Shown here in pieces: positions 45,590 to 60,100 of a DNA stretch of 64,000 nt. Numbering within the stretch: position 1 is the first letter of the stretch; each line of letters opens with the position of its first letter. The translations under genes were made by a program, and so were the position numbers. The notes under the pieces are model-generated. The model was not told the origin of the DNA and did not search any database. It saw only the letters and a list, made by a program, of their open reading frames with translations. Location of the stretch: the NCBI GenBank assembly GCA_958510825.1, contig OY294051.1, positions 992,001-1,056,000 on the forward strand, written 5' to 3'. The DNA is from Brachypterus glaber (lineage: Eukaryota; Arthropoda; Insecta; Coleoptera; Kateretidae).

Positions 45590-47239
45590 TTAGTCTGATT
45601 CTGTATCACTGTCATTCTCATGTTCCCTCAAATACTGCATAATCTGCACCTTTAACTCTGCATCAGCTGTCAACTGGTTTGGCACAACATTTTGGTTGCT
45701 GCATCCAATGTAAGGACATTTCGTAGCCTTTCTTTTTGAATTGATGTAATCCAAAATGGTCTGGTGGTCGTAAATATGTCCGCATTTTGTGTTTTTGTAT
45801 GGGTCTCGGATCACGGCTTTTGTAAGGGGGTCCACAGGGGGTTTGAAGACGTTTGAGCATGATATTGAGTCATTGACTGCCACAAACTGTGATTCATCTA
45901 TTACTTTCTTCTTTTTTACCACTTCGATTACTGAGGAATTTCCTGAAAAATTATGGGGAAATAGGGAATTCATAGAAATATGAGATTTTTTTTTAATCAG
46001 GCATTTTTTTGGATTTTTTTGACTAAAATTTTTTGGCAAAAAATTTGGCAAAAAATTTTCTTGGTCAATTTTTTTTGGTAAAAGTTTATTTTTTGTGATT
46101 TTTTTTGGATTTATTTGTTTTTCATGAAAAATGCCCTGTTTCGAAAATTAAATTAAAAAATAATCAACGATTTTTCTTTTCTTCAAAAACTAACTAATTT
46201 TACCCCCTTGCCTTACCACACAATTTTTACCAAAAACAATATACTTTATCCAATACATACAGATAATGAGACAATTACCAGCTTTATTTTAAATAGATAA
46301 ACTCAATAATAACCCCCGTGTGGCTTTTACTTTATTGAGTGGATAATTATTTATTTAAACCACTCAACTGTCACTTGTCAAATTATTTTCTTGTAAATGT
46401 CATTCAAATTTTTAATAAAAATATGAATTTCTAAGATATTTATTGGATAAAACCTTGTATGGCACTCATGGGTAAACCGATATTGCCCTCTTGAAAATTA
46501 ACCTGCTTGGCTGACGCAGGTTAATTTTCTCATGGGCAATATCTTACTTTACCCACTAGTACCATAAATATTCTCGACAAAAATTTCTGATTTTTTTTCG
46601 CGAAAATCTGTTTTTGGTGAAAGTAAAAATAAAAAAAAAGTTAAAAAACTTGGTAGTAAACAGCTTATTAAATATTACCTTTAAAAAGAGTATCCCATAT
46701 GTCATTACTCATATAATCTTCCTCTGATGTGTCCTGTGCTAATAACCCTTTATACATATCAGAAACATTCACTTCAGTGTCTAAATCAATGTTCTCGAGT
46801 TCCCCCTCCAATTTTTCCAAAGCCGAGTGTCGTTTATTGAAATTAAAGTCTGTGTTGCAGTAGCCTTTGGCTAGTTCTTGTAAGGAGTTGATTTCAACAT
46901 TCTTCTCATTACCTAAAGGAAAAAAGCACGTAAAAAATACATTTGATCGAGTCTTAGCCTAAATGTTAAATGATATTAAAACCATAATGCTAATGTGAAC
47001 CAAGTTTTATTTCTAACAAAAACATTGCAATCGGAGACATAAGTCGAATCTAATCGCTTTATTGTGCATACAATTTGTATAAATTAAAATATTTTCTAAA
47101 ATGGTTTTTATACAGTAACGGTTTGGACTTTGGTAAAAAAATTTTTACCGTGCAAATTTTCCTCGATTATTGTCTGATACACTTGTAAACTTTCCATACA
47201 TCTGCCTAATAACTGATTATACTTCTCTTGTAAAGACAT
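45590..47239 (-). CDS. NSMCE2: NSE2/MMS21 E3 SUMO-protein ligase, 225 aa
   Basis: Three exons join in phase: 47239-47149, 46912-46679 and 45942-45590. NSE2 is the SUMO ligase of the SMC5/6 complex, acting in recombinational repair and replication-fork stability. The C-terminal SP-RING is clear: VDPLTKAVIRDPYKNTKCGHIYDHQTI, followed by KCPYIGC, with expected zinc ligands C162, H164, C184 and C189 in the MMS21 spacing. The N-terminal half (residues 1-108) is predicted helical and corresponds to the SMC5-docking part of the family; this is inferred from position. The protein ends in an acidic SDTESD tail. The frame stays open upstream of 47239 but holds no ATG there, so M1 at 47239 is chosen. 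It is head-to-head with PARN across 926 bp. Intron 2 contains family A copy e. A candidate AATAAA lies at 45462-45467. Confidence 0.92.
46255..46570 (+). mobile_element. Family A hairpin-ended element, copy e
   Basis: Copy in NSE2 intron 2. The hairpin apex is shortened (CTTGGCTGACGCAGG, lacking CTCG), as expected if the palindrome deleted during replication. Confidence 0.85.
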
Positions 47240-48165
47240 TTTAAACTTTTTCGCAACGAAACGACCAAAATCCGGCAAAACTTTTTGACTCAATTTTGAG
47301 GTTAACTTGTTTATTTTGCTTAATTTATTTACTTGTCAATAGATGGCGCTTTCTACAAAATAAAATTATAATGCATATCCACAGTCTCGCATAAGAACGT
47401 AATACATAAGAATGCGATGCCGTGATTGGCTTGCAAAAAACATGGCGGCATATCAAGCCAATCACGGCTTCGCATTCTTAAGGCCTATTCAGAAGCTTGC
47501 ATAAAAACATAATACATAAAAATGCGATGCCGTGATTGGCTTGCAAGAAACATGGCGGCATATCAAGCCAATCACGGCATCGCATTCTTATGTATTACGT
47601 TCTTATGCGAAACTGTGTATCAAGATGGCTGGAGTATAACTCCAGCCAGCCATCTTGCTGTGGATATGTCCAAAATGGCTGGAGTATAAGTTATTTTATT
47701 TATCCAGCCAACTTGGATATGTCCTTAAGAACTAATTAAATTAAGATACATGTCGCCCTTAACTTTGCAGCCGCCATCTAGCCGTAACTACAAGTAGGTT
47801 TGAAAATAAGTTGTTGTTGTACAATTCTACTTAAATATGTTTGTAGGTTTGTTGATTTGCGTATAGGCAGCGCTACAAAAATATAAATAAAACGTTGTTC
47901 CAAAGAGAATTTTACGTTAAAAAGCCTTTATAAAATCAATTATAACCCTTGATTTGATCTTTTTCTAAAAGTAGAAGAAAAATGTACATACATATTCTAT
48001 CGTTTTTGGGCCCTTAAATGCAATATTTTTGCAATTATTTCAAGTAGTTCTTATGAACCACCACAGAACCACAAATTAGGTAGTTAGAACAGCTCTTGAG
48101 TTTCTAGCAGTCTTTTAAGCATTTTGAGTTTTAATTTTTATGGTGAATTAAGTTTATTAACAACA
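47240..48165. promoter_or_regulatory. Divergent promoter region, NSE2 and PARN, with inserted palindromes
   Basis: The 926 bp between the NSE2 and PARN start codons must hold both promoters. Its left third is occupied by a palindromic repeat block (about 47373-47690); the remaining ~475 bp before PARN is plain AT-rich sequence. The insertion sits about 130 bp from the NSE2 start codon, so it may form part of that gene's 5' region. Confidence 0.5.
47373..47690. repeat. Palindromic repeat block in the NSE2-PARN promoter
   Basis: The unit GCGATGCCGTGATTGGCTTG ... CATGGCGGCATATC ... AAGCCAATCACGGC is itself a hairpin and occurs twice. Outer ends ATATCCACAG...GCATAAGAACGTAATACATA and complement bracket both, and a further inverted pair (AAGATGGCTGGAGTATAAC / CCAGCCAGCCATCTTG) lies at the right. 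Confidence 0.85.
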
Positions 48166-51100
48166 ATGGAAGTTACAAAATCCAGTAGGTGCCCTTATTT
48201 TTACTAAATTAAACGTAGTTTTACTTTTTTTGTTGTTGTAAAAATGAGGTTAGAATTTTGTAAACAAACTCGAAATCATATTTTTAAACAGTACAGCTTT
48301 TTATTGTATTATTAAAAGATATAACTTAATTTTCAGACTTCAATAAAGTATTAGAAACCATAGAACCTGCTATAGGAAACTCAACCTTTATCAGTGTGGA
48401 TTGCGAACTTACTGGTCTTAATATCGCAAGGAATATAAATACGTTTGATACTCCTGCTGCTTACTATGAAAAAGTAAGGAGAAACATTAAGGAATTCTTG
48501 GTTATACAATATGGTATATCACTTTTTAGGTAAAACTTAATACTGAAAACGAAGTTTTTAAACTAAAAAATATATAAAATTAGGGGACATAATTGCCTCA
48601 TTGTGCCTTTTTATTTCATGTATGTAAAATTTTATTCTTTTCCTAGGTTTGATGAGAAAACTGATAGTTTCAAACAGCAGAGTTACAATTTTTACATATT
48701 CCGAGTTCCAGTAAATCGAAGTATACCAGATCAAAGGTTTTTGTGCCAGACAAGCAGTATTAATTTTTTGATTCAACAGGGGTTTGATTTTAACAAATTG
48801 TTCAAAGAGGGCATATCATATATGAATGTTGAGGAGGAAAATGCATTTAAGACTTATCTGGAAGAGAGACAAGAGTTTAGACTTAACCAGAAGTTAAATG
48901 GGAATCCATCTATGAATGTTATTGCTGTTCCAGAAAAAGATCAAACATTTATTGATGAAATTATGTAAGTTTCCCTTTTTCAAACTAGATGAAACGTTGC
49001 AAGCACCCTGTCAAAACATCGGCACTATTGTACACTAGAGCCATCTAGTTTGCAAATTTCAAACTAGGTTTTTTGTTTGATTTTAAATTCTTTATCTTTA
49101 AAACATTATATTCTAGCAAAAAACTGTATATAAAATTGTTTATAGGGCTTAAAAAGACCTTTTATTTAAAATATAATTTTTTGAAATCGGGTTATAAATA
49201 TGTGAGATATGCTAAAAAAACCTTTTACTGCTTTAAACGCCAATATCTCGAAAACTATGCGTTTTAGGAAAACATTGTTTATAAAATTTTTTGACCAATT
49301 TAAAATTATCTTTTATATAAGTGCTAAATTAACCAAATACAATAATAATTGCCTTAATTATAAACAAAAAACGCTAAAAATAGGAGTTTTACCCTATGTT
49401 TACCCCCTTATCCCCAATCGTTTACCCCCCAAATCTAATCAGCTCTTCGGAATACGATAAGAAACAATATGCAAAAAACCGCAAGTCGATATCTCATGTA
49501 TAAATGGAGTTAGAGAGTTTACACCCAGACAGACAGACAGACAGACAGACGGACGGACGCATTTTTTTTTTACTGATTTCGACTCGGAATGTTCTAAAAC
49601 GTCGAAAAATGTGAAAAAAACGTGGTCAAAGATTTTGACTTTTCGGCGAAGATTTTAATACATCGGCACTCATAGTAGCACTAAGTGCCGATGTAAAATG
49701 TTGATTCATTAATTTGGCCTTGTTACAGTTTTACTTATAACATATTTTTAAAAATATGTAAAAAATATGGCTGCCAAAATATTTACAAAAAGAAATTAAA
49801 AAAGGTCGACAAAAAAAAATTAAAAATATTTTACAGAAAGATTTTTTGACGCGTAAATTAGCTTTTATAACACAAAATGTGAGGAACGTAAAAGTTTAAA
49901 AAAAAAATTGTTGCTGTTTTTACGACGTTTTATACAAAAAAGATGGTTCTGTCAAAAAAAATCTGTCAGTTTTTCTGTCTATCTGTCTGTCTGTCTGTTC
50001 ATCTGTCCGGGAAATTTGTGACAACGATAACTCGAGAACACTTTGAGCTGAAGACTTAGAGACAACCACAGGTTGCTTATCCAAAGTTCTAGACTGGGAT
50101 TAAATTTGGTAAAAATCGGGGTGGGTAAGGGCGTAAAATGGAATAAAAACAATTTTTTTCACAACAAAAAAAACCTTTAAAAAAAATATTTTATTTGTTT
50201 TTTAATGAAAAAAAAGTAAATTTTTTTCGTTTTCCGAAAAAATTTTTTTTTCTTATAGTATCATTTTGTTGGAAGCAGTATTTTTTAATATATTTTTTGT
50301 ATTTAGTGAAAAACTAGAAAAGTTCCTGGAGTCTGAAGAATCAGACCTAACTTTACCAAAATGTAACGCATTTTTAAGAAGACTGATTTATCAAACAGTA
50401 TCACAAAAATTCTTTGGAAAGTTATTTTTGGAGACAAAAGCTTTGGAAAATCAAGACCGAATTTTGGTCGCCTCAAAACCGAAAACCCAGGAAGAGGAGA
50501 ACGACAAATTAAAGGAGAAAATCGAGGAGGAAACAAGGTTGCTGGATGATTGTACTGGGTTCACGAAAATATTGAGGATGATTGTCAATTCAGTAAGCTT
50601 AATAAATATTTATGGTACTAGTGGGTAAAGTAAGATATTGCCCATGAGAAAATTAACCTGCGAGCCGTCAGCCAAGCAGGTTAATTTTCGAGAGGGTAAT
50701 ATCGGTTTACCCATGAGTGCCATACAAGGTTTTATCCAATAAATAGCTTAGGAATTCATATTTTTATTAAAAATTTTAATGACATTTACAAGAAAATAAT
50801 TTGACAAGTGACAGTTGAGTGGGTAAAATAAATAATTATCCACTCAATAAAGTAAAAGCCACGCGGGGGTTATTATCGAGTTTATCTATTTAAAATAAAG
50901 CTGGAAATTGTCTTATTATCTGTATGTATTGGGTAAAATTTTTATTTAAAAAAAAATTGAATATAGATTTTTTGCAAAAAGAATACTTTTCTACGATTGC
51001 CTTGAAAAAAAAAATCTGAAACTAAATAAAAAAAAAATAACAAAATAGAAGGTTTTCTTAGTTTTCTCTACCCCACAAATACTTTAAGGATAAAAAAATC

Positions 51101-54100
51101 GAAAAATTCAATTTTCTTAAAAATGTCTCTAACGATTTTATTTAAATTTTGTATGTTAATGGCAGTTTTCAAACAACAATATGTCATGGTTTTCCGCGGA
51201 AAAATGTTTTCTTTTTTGTAATTTTGGCAAATTATTATTATTATTATTATTAGCAATAGTAAGCGTTGAAAACGATGAGACTATCGCATTGAGTTTATAA
51301 TAGTTGAGTAGCAACATAATATCACATAAAATTATACATATCACAATAAATATCACATAACATAGTGGACTAGATTATTTTTCCATAGTTCGTTAAAATT
51401 TACGTTTGGGGTTACTTTTTATAATAATTATAATAAATAAATACACAGTAATATAAAAATAACAAAAATTTACCAGGATCCTAAAATTTTTTCTCAAGAA
51501 TGTAAGAGCGATGGAACCGTAGGTACAGTTATTTTAACGTTTTTTTTTAGCATTTTTGTAACTTTTTGTATACAGTGCGTGCATTAAGTCTGGAATCACC
51601 CGAATAACTTTTTAGTTACAAGTAAAATACAGAAATCCTCGGACAGGTCGATTTATATTTTTAATCCTGCAAATTTTGGTCTAAAAAAAGTTATCAAAAT
51701 TGGCACCCCCTTGCACCCTCACCCCCCAACTTTTTTTTTTCAAATAGCAACCTACCCCTTGTGATACATCATTGGAAAGGTAATTTAATAAGCTTTCCAA
51801 CAGTGTATGATAAAGTCTAATTTGTTAAAGGGTCTATGAAAAAACGCATGTTTTATTTAAACATTGTTTGTGTGAAATATTACGCATAATATGGTAATTG
51901 TTGCCCTATTTCCTACTTGGCACCTTCCTGAGAATCTAAATAAGGTTGTTTTAAACTTATTGTAATATTTTATACCCTGTTGAAAAATGCATTTTTTTTT
52001 CTTTTTATTGACCAATTTTATGTTTACTATTTAATCGATTTTAATCCCGTTATTTTACTGTCCACTGTCAAAGAGCTGAAGGACATCAATTTGAACATTT
52101 ATAGTGAACTAAAGTTATACTTTACATGTCTTTATAATAAACTAAATTGTGCATTTCATCATTAGCCCTTTACTAAATTAGGCTTTATTATACACCGTTG
52201 GAAAGCTTATTAAATTATTGTCACAAGGGGTAGGTTGCTATTTGAAAAAAAAAAAGTTGGGGGGTGAGGGTGCAAGGGGGTGCAAATTTTAATAACTTTT
52301 ATTACACCATAATCTGCAAAATAAAAAATAAAAATCGACCTATCCGAGGGTTTTTGTGTTTTACTTGTAACTAAAAAGTTAATCGGGTGATTCCAGACTT
52401 AATGCACGCACTGTATATTTTTTTTTGTCTTTTCCAGGGTAAGTTAGTGATTGGCCACAATATGTGTTTGGATCTTTTACACACACTTGATAAGTTCCTG
52501 ACTCCTTTGCCGGAAAACTATGAAGAATTTAAAGAAGTAGCATCATCCCTATTTACCAGGTTAGTATTTATATTAGGAATATTTAAGAAAAAAACACGAT
52601 ACTGTAGACAATATTCCGCGCGAGCGGAAAGTTTGTCATACGAGCCGGCAGGCGAGTATGCCGGTCCCGCGAGCGCGGAATGACTATTCCATACGTGTTG
52701 TAGACTATACTTTTTCTTCGACTGCAAATATGAAACACTGTATGGCTTTAAACTGCGGACAAGGTTAAAAACAATGTTTTTAGTGAATCGACATTGTAAA
52801 TACAACAAAACACATATTTTTAAATAAAGCAATAATTGTCATTTAATAATTTTATCAAATCAGTACTTAAAAAAGATTTTTATTTAATTTTAGCACATAT
52901 TTACAAATTATAATGCAAAAATTGAAGGTTATGTCAGATTGTTGTGACATATATCAGGTTTAAATATTTAACAATAAATTGGGCAGTTTTAATTTTTTGA
53001 ACTAAATTGATAAAAAACTAGTCAAATATTAAGAAAAACTAATAAACCTTATGTAATTTTAACGCAAAACTGCATTAAATTATTCAATATTTCATGGTAA
53101 AATATATATATTTTTGCTAATTTTGCTACAGTTTTCTTTACTTTTATAAACAAGAGATGGCACTACATGTGCTCATTCTAACACTTGATACGGAATATTC
53201 ATACCGTATCTAGAGCTAGAATGGATTCATTCTGTGTGTGTGTGCTTACATTCTAAAGCAGTCGAAAATAGAGTACATTACTCAAGAGAAAAGTATTTTT
53301 TGCGCTCTTGTTAGTATTTGCTACAAAAAAATACTTTCCTCACTATTTATAAAGTTGTGTAGGTATTTAGAAAAAAGCTTTATAAATATAGTTATTTTTT
53401 CAAATTTTAGAATATTGGACACAAAATATATGTCAAGCGTTGAACCTTTACAAGATCTAATCCCATCAAATATTCTCAAACCGTTGTTGGAAACCGTTTC
53501 TGCAGAACCATTTCAAATTCCCAAAGTTGGTAAATAATCAACGAACTTATAACTCTTCTCTCTAGAATGGGCATTTCATTTGTAAAAATTAAAAAAAACG
53601 TAGCCAACATATACATTTGTCTGTCTTACTCGCACAACTTTGTTCTAACAGTGACAACAATAACAGTTACTGGTAATTGTTATTGTTTAGACCTGAATAT
53701 ACCCACTATTTGTTTACAAACAAACCGAGATGTTGGCGATACTTTATATTAACGGTATGTGTATTCTAGAGAGAAGAGTTGTTAGTTCGTTGGAACCCTC
53801 TAGGGGGTTACAGCTTTTAAGTTTTTTTAAACGAGTTGAGTTATAAACTTCCAATTCTAAACACCTAAATGAGACAATATATACTATTTGTTAGACAACA
53901 ATAACAGTTACTGGTAATGGAGATCTCTACAACTAGAATTATGAAACAAAAGACGTCTACCCTATCTCTATCTCATTTATGATACACTTTCCAGCCAACC
54001 AAATAAATACTGTATTTGTTTTTCATACAACAAATACAGTATTTATTTGGTTGGCCGGAAAGTCTAGCACTGAGCGGCACGAACGAACATAGCTAATGTG

Positions 54101-57100
54101 AATCTGTAGAATAAGATAATTCTACTAAAATTTAGATGGCGCCAGTAATTTCTTTTGTCCCTGTCTAATCTAACGGGAGAATTCGCCATTGTTATTGTTT
54201 AGACCTGAATATACCCACTATTTGTTTACAAACAAACCGAGATGTTGGCGATACTTTATATTAACGGTATGTGTATTCTAGAGAGAAAAGTTGTTAGTTT
54301 GTTGTAAATAATATATAATTTTAATCAAAAAAAGTACTATTTCATTTCATTATTAGTAACTAAAAAAGTTACTAGGTTTAGTTTAGCTTTGCAAGTAGAT
54401 TTCTGGTGGAAAACGTAATTTTGCGTAAATTTGAAGTAAATATGTCTTGAAAAAATATGTTATATTTTTATGTCGTACAGTGGGTTTCAACAAAACTGGA
54501 AAAGTGGGGTTATAAAAAAAAATTACAAAAAATTACATTTGACAAATATTTGTTTACTTGTTAATAAATTTAGTGTCAATATTGTTATTGCCACATCAAT
54601 GTCAAAGTCAAAAAATGTTGGTGTATTTTTTTAAAATTGGGAGAGATAAAGCAGAAAAACAAGAATACTCGAAGAATACTGGTGTAAAACCCATAATTAT
54701 AATTTTTAAATTAAGGAGCTATGAGGAATACCTAGTTGTAGGAGACCAATATACTAGTAGTGTTTTTTAAAAATAAAGGTATTTAAAACAAGTTTATTAG
54801 ATACAAAATATATTGATAAGGGGATTTAATAATAGACATTTTAGAATAGGGATATTTTAGAGCAGAAATACAGTAATTAACAATAGAGATACGCTTCAAA
54901 ATCCAAATAGTATTTACTAAACACAAATGCATAGAATAACATATGATTTTTAACATGGTTAAACTAACCTTATTTTTCAAACAGGCATAACTCCATTTAA
55001 ATAATCCATATTCACACAACTAAATTTTATGGAAAACATGAAATTTTACTTAACCCCACTTTTCCAGTTTTGTTGAAATCAACTGTATCATTCAGACAGA
55101 ATATAAACTTTTGCAATTTTTTTGTAATTATTAATAAAAATACTTTTTCTGAGGTTTTGCCCAAATATAAAGAAGGAAAGTGGCAAAAATTTTACAACAG
55201 TATTTTAAAGCATGATTGGAAAATACCTAAATTTATTATGACTTATTTATTATACACTTATTTATGTCACTTTGTTTGATTATATAAAATTTACATTACA
55301 CATTTTCAAAAAAAATACGATATTTTATTGATGACAAAAGAAAGATCATTTTAAAAAACTTAAAAATGAATGCAACCTTAGTCAAAACCACTAATATTAG
55401 TACCAATCATAAAAATAAAAAGTACTAAATAGTTACTAACAATGAAATTAAATATTTATATGTGTATATTAAAAAAAAAAAAAAAATAACGCCGCCGACA
55501 ATTTTTTTTTTTTTGAAAAAGTATTTGTATTTTCGACATTTTTGTATAATTTCCGAGATTTTTGACATAAAAAATCTAAGATTTTTGACCTTTCCAGAAA
55601 TCTCAGAAATCTTTTCGTAAATTCCCGAGATTTTCGAGAATTTTCTCCTAAGATATTTGAAAATTTGTTTGCAAAAAACAATAAAAGTAGTTTTTATTTT
55701 TTTACTTATATTTCAGATTAAAGTATTTATCTCAAAGCTTTCTCGAGTTAAATTCAACTTGTCCGGACAGACCAACAGATACACAGACCGACAAACATTT
55801 TTTAATCGGAAATAATTTTTTCTGTGTATAAAACGTCGAGAAACGTAAAAAAAGCATTTTTTTAACTACCTAAAATGATTTTAGTTATTAAACTTGTAAA
55901 ATAATGAAGTAACAGGCTAGAATTTCTCGCATATAAGATATTCCCTTATTTTTGGACTACAGTTGTAATTAAAAAACTAGATGAAACGTTGCAAGCACCC
56001 TGTCAAAACATCGGCACTATTGTACACTAGAGCCATCTAGTTTGCAAATTTCAAACTAGATGTTTTGTTTGATTTTAAATTCTGTATCTTTAAAAAAAAG
56101 TCCAAACCTTAGTCAAAACCACTAATATTAGTACCAATCATAAAAATAAAAAGTACTAAATAGTTACTAACAATGAAATTAAATATTTATATATGTATAT
56201 TAAAAAAAAAAAAAAAATAACGCCGCCGACAATTTTTTTTTTTTGAAAAAGTATTTGTATTTTCGACATTTTTGTATAATTTCCGAGATTTTTGACATAA
56301 AAAATCTAAGATTTTTGAGCTTTCCAGAAATCTCAGAAATCTTTTCGTAAATTCCCGAGATTTTCGAGAATTTTCTCCTAAGATATTTGAAAATTTGTTT
56401 GCAAAAAACAATAAAAGTAGTTTTTATTTTTTTACTTATATTTCATATTAAAGTATTTATCTCAAAGCTTTCTCGAGTTAAATTCAACTTGTCCGGACAG
56501 ACCAACAGACACACAGACCGACAAACATTTTTTAATCGGAAATAATTTTTTCTGTGTATAAAACGTCGAGAAACGTAAAAAAAGCATTTTTTTAACTACC
56601 TAAAATGATTTTAGTTATTAAACTTGTAAAATAATGAAGTAACAGGCTAGAATTTCTCGCATATAAGATATTCCCTTATTTTTGGACTACAGTTGTAATT
56701 AAAAAACTAGATGAAACGTTGCAAGCACCCTGTCAAAACATCGGCACTATTGTACACTAGAGCCATCTAGTTTGCAAATTTCAAACTAGGTGTTTTGTTT
56801 GATTTTAAATTATGTATCTTTAAAACGTTATATTCTAGCAAAAAACTGTATATAACGTTTTTTATAGGGCTTCAAAAGAGCTTTTATTTAAAATATAATT
56901 TTTTGAAATCGGGTTATAAATATGTGAGATATGCTAAAAAAACATTTTACTGCTTTAAACGCCAATATCTCGAAAACAATGCGTTTTAGGAAAACGTTGT
57001 TTATAACATTTTTTGACCAATTTAAAATTATCTTTTATATAAGTGCTAAATTAACCAAATACAATAATAATTGCCTTAATTATAAACAAAAAACGCTAAA

Positions 57101-60100
57101 AATAGGAGTTTTACCCTATTTTTACCCCCTTACCCCCAATCCTTTACCCCCAAAATCTAATCAGCTCTTCGGAATACGATAAGAAACAATATGCAAAAAA
57201 CCGCAAGTCGATATCTCATGTAGAAATGGAGTTAGAGAGTTTACACCCAGGCAGACAGCAGACAGACGGACGCAAAATTTTTTTACTGATTTTGACAGAA
57301 TGGTCTAAAACGTCGAGAAATGTGAAAAAAACGTGGTCAAAGATTTTGACTTTTCGATTTCAATACATCGGCACTCTTAGTAGCACTAAGTGCCGATGTA
57401 AAACAATAACTTTTAAAATTTGCCCTTGCATATCACTAAAGTTTTCCTTATAAAAACTCAAAATTTTAGAAATCGAGGAAGGAAAAATGGGCTACAATAT
57501 AACCGACAATAAAGAACACGAAGCTGGCTATGACGCGTTTATAACGGGCCTTAGTTTTATTTCAATGTGGAAATATTTAGGACAAAAAATGGAAAATAGG
57601 GACATTTTTAAAAATTTGAATTTACTGAAACCGTATATAAATAGAATATTTTTGATGACTTTGGCTGATAATCAGTATATCAACATTGGAGGAGAAGATG
57701 GTGAGTTTTGGAGTAAAGTTTTAGCTTTTTAGAGTAAAAAATACAAAATTATGGATAAATTTTGTACAATGTTCTCAGATTTTTTTTTTATTTATTTATT
57801 TTTTCTATAAAATACATTTTTGGTTTTTTTTTAGCAAATCCTTCAAGAGACCATGTTTTCCATTTGGAGTTTCCAAGAGAATGGAGAGTACACAACCTCA
57901 CCGAACTTTTTAGCCCATTTGGTATGAAAATAATATAAAAAATATAAAAGCCGAATTTTAAATTTTGGTTTTTAAATGACTTTTTTTTAGCATATGTGCC
58001 TGAAAGAAAGCAGTTTTTGTTTTGAAATTACATTCATTCACAAGTGCTTAAAAGTATATAACTGTTACTTTTACGCACTAGTGTATAAAATTTTTTTAGT
58101 TGTGGAAGCCTCACTTTAAAATGTCAATTTTTATCTCTTTCCTAACATTTTTATAAAAAATATTGTACCTAATACGTGCGAAATATATTTCGTCAAGGTT
58201 TCAAAACTTTTAGCCTTAATCAAGCCTTAATTAAGCCTTAAGCCTGAATTATTACGCATAAATGTGCGTAAAACCTTTGCAAAATGTCAGATAGTTAAGA
58301 AAATACGTTTAAAAACGGTATTTTTAAGCACAAAAAAGATTGTGATTTCTTTTGTAAGTTTTTAAAACATTTGTAGAATTTTTGTTGTATTTACTCTAGG
58401 TTGGACTCTATTTTTTTAAATTGTTTTATTTTTTTCTGGTGTTCTAGAACATCCTGAAAATATGAGGGTGATCAAACTTCTCTAAGGGTTCCAGTTGGAC
58501 CCCTAAAATCGTGAAAATACGCAAAAATCGTGAAAAATCGTTGAAAATGAACCGTACTTTTTGTATCAGTGGAATATTTAAAAGCATTGAAATCTTAATT
58601 TTTTCCTTTTGAGTGTACAAAATTATGTGCCAAATTTCAAAATGATCAAAAAATTGCCGAAAACCCGCCAAAGTTGCCCCTAAAACACTAAATTTGACAA
58701 ATTTCAACAAATGTGAGAAACGCTAAAAAAGCATTTTAAAAACTTGCAATCTGGACTTAACTTAATTTTATTTAATGCATATTAATAATATAAAATAACT
58801 TTACAAATATAAAATGAGCTAACCACCAAATAATAGCACCCAAAAATGTCTCTTATTTGGCGCTTAGCTCGTTTTATTTTTGTCAAATTATTTTATATTA
58901 TTAATATGCATTAAATAAAAGTAAGTTAAGTCCAGATTAACATATTTTTAATCGCTTTTTTAGCGTTTCTCACATTTATGGTGGAAATTCGTCAAATTTA
59001 GTATTTTAGGGGCAACTTTGGCGGATTTTCGGCACCTGATATCAAGGCTTTTAAATTTTCCACTGATACAAAAAGTACGGTCCATTTTCAACAATATTTC
59101 ACGATTTTTGTGTAATTTCACTATTTTAGGGGTCCAATTGGGACCCTTGGAGAAGTTTGGTCACTCTCATATTTTCAGAATTTTCTAGTTACACCTAAGG
59201 GAACGTTCAAGTATTACGTAACACAAATTTTGATCATTTTGGACCCCCCCTGTAACGCCATTTTCCTATACCATTAACATGGGCGTAACACTCCAAAATG
59301 ACCCCCACCCCCCCTATGAGCGTTACGTAATACTTGAACGTTCCCTTAATGAAAATTTTAAGATAATAAAAAATATAAGGTCCGCCCTAATGTACACATG
59401 CAAAACTATTTAAAATTTTAGGAAACGTTCAAATATCCTGGCTAGACAGCACCTCAGCCTACATCGGTTTAATCAAAAAGGACCAAGCGCCAGTGGCGCT
59501 TAGCACCCTTTCGCAAAGCAGCGTGTACAAAATAATGACTTACCACAGACACCAGGAGCTGAAAAGTGGGCGTTTACCGCCCGTGGCGCCCAGAGAAGTT
59601 CAAAAACGGAAAAGTTCCTCGGAGTTTTCGACTGAAGTTGGAGGAAAAAAGAGAAAATTGGAGGCAGAGAGGTAAGAAAAAAGTGGGAGAAACTTTAGTA
59701 ACAAATTTCATTATTTTATACTACGACAGAATAATATTATATGACAGGTTCGAATTTCCCAAAATCGCCAAAAAACGTCCTAGACAAAAAATTCTTGGAT
59801 ACAAATGTGTTTTATGAATAAATAATATACTTTGAAAAAGTCCGTCCGTCTGGTATCCTGTTTTTTGTAGACACTTAACTCAAGAATCAATTATCCGATC
59901 GACTCGAAATTTTCAGGAAAAATCCAGTTCTATGAAGGGAAGATCCCTATTGTTTTTGAAAGTGATGGGGCGGGGTTAAACTTTTTTTTAAAATTATAAT
60001 TTTCATTTTTTTATTTTTTTTCTGTTGTTCGCAAAAAGAAAATAAAAAAATGAAAATTTTTGATTTTTTTTAAAGTTTTTTCTTTGATTTTTTTTTTGAA

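Noticed and set aside
47240..47293. Upstream extension of NSE2 to 47293
   Set aside because: The frame is open but begins with TTG; the first ATG is at 47239 and matches a typical NSE2 start.
59200..59345. TA target duplication for this MITE, implying mariner
   Set aside because: Shifting the ends by one base gives TA on both sides, but the 38.5-kb copy fits TTA better, so class is left open.
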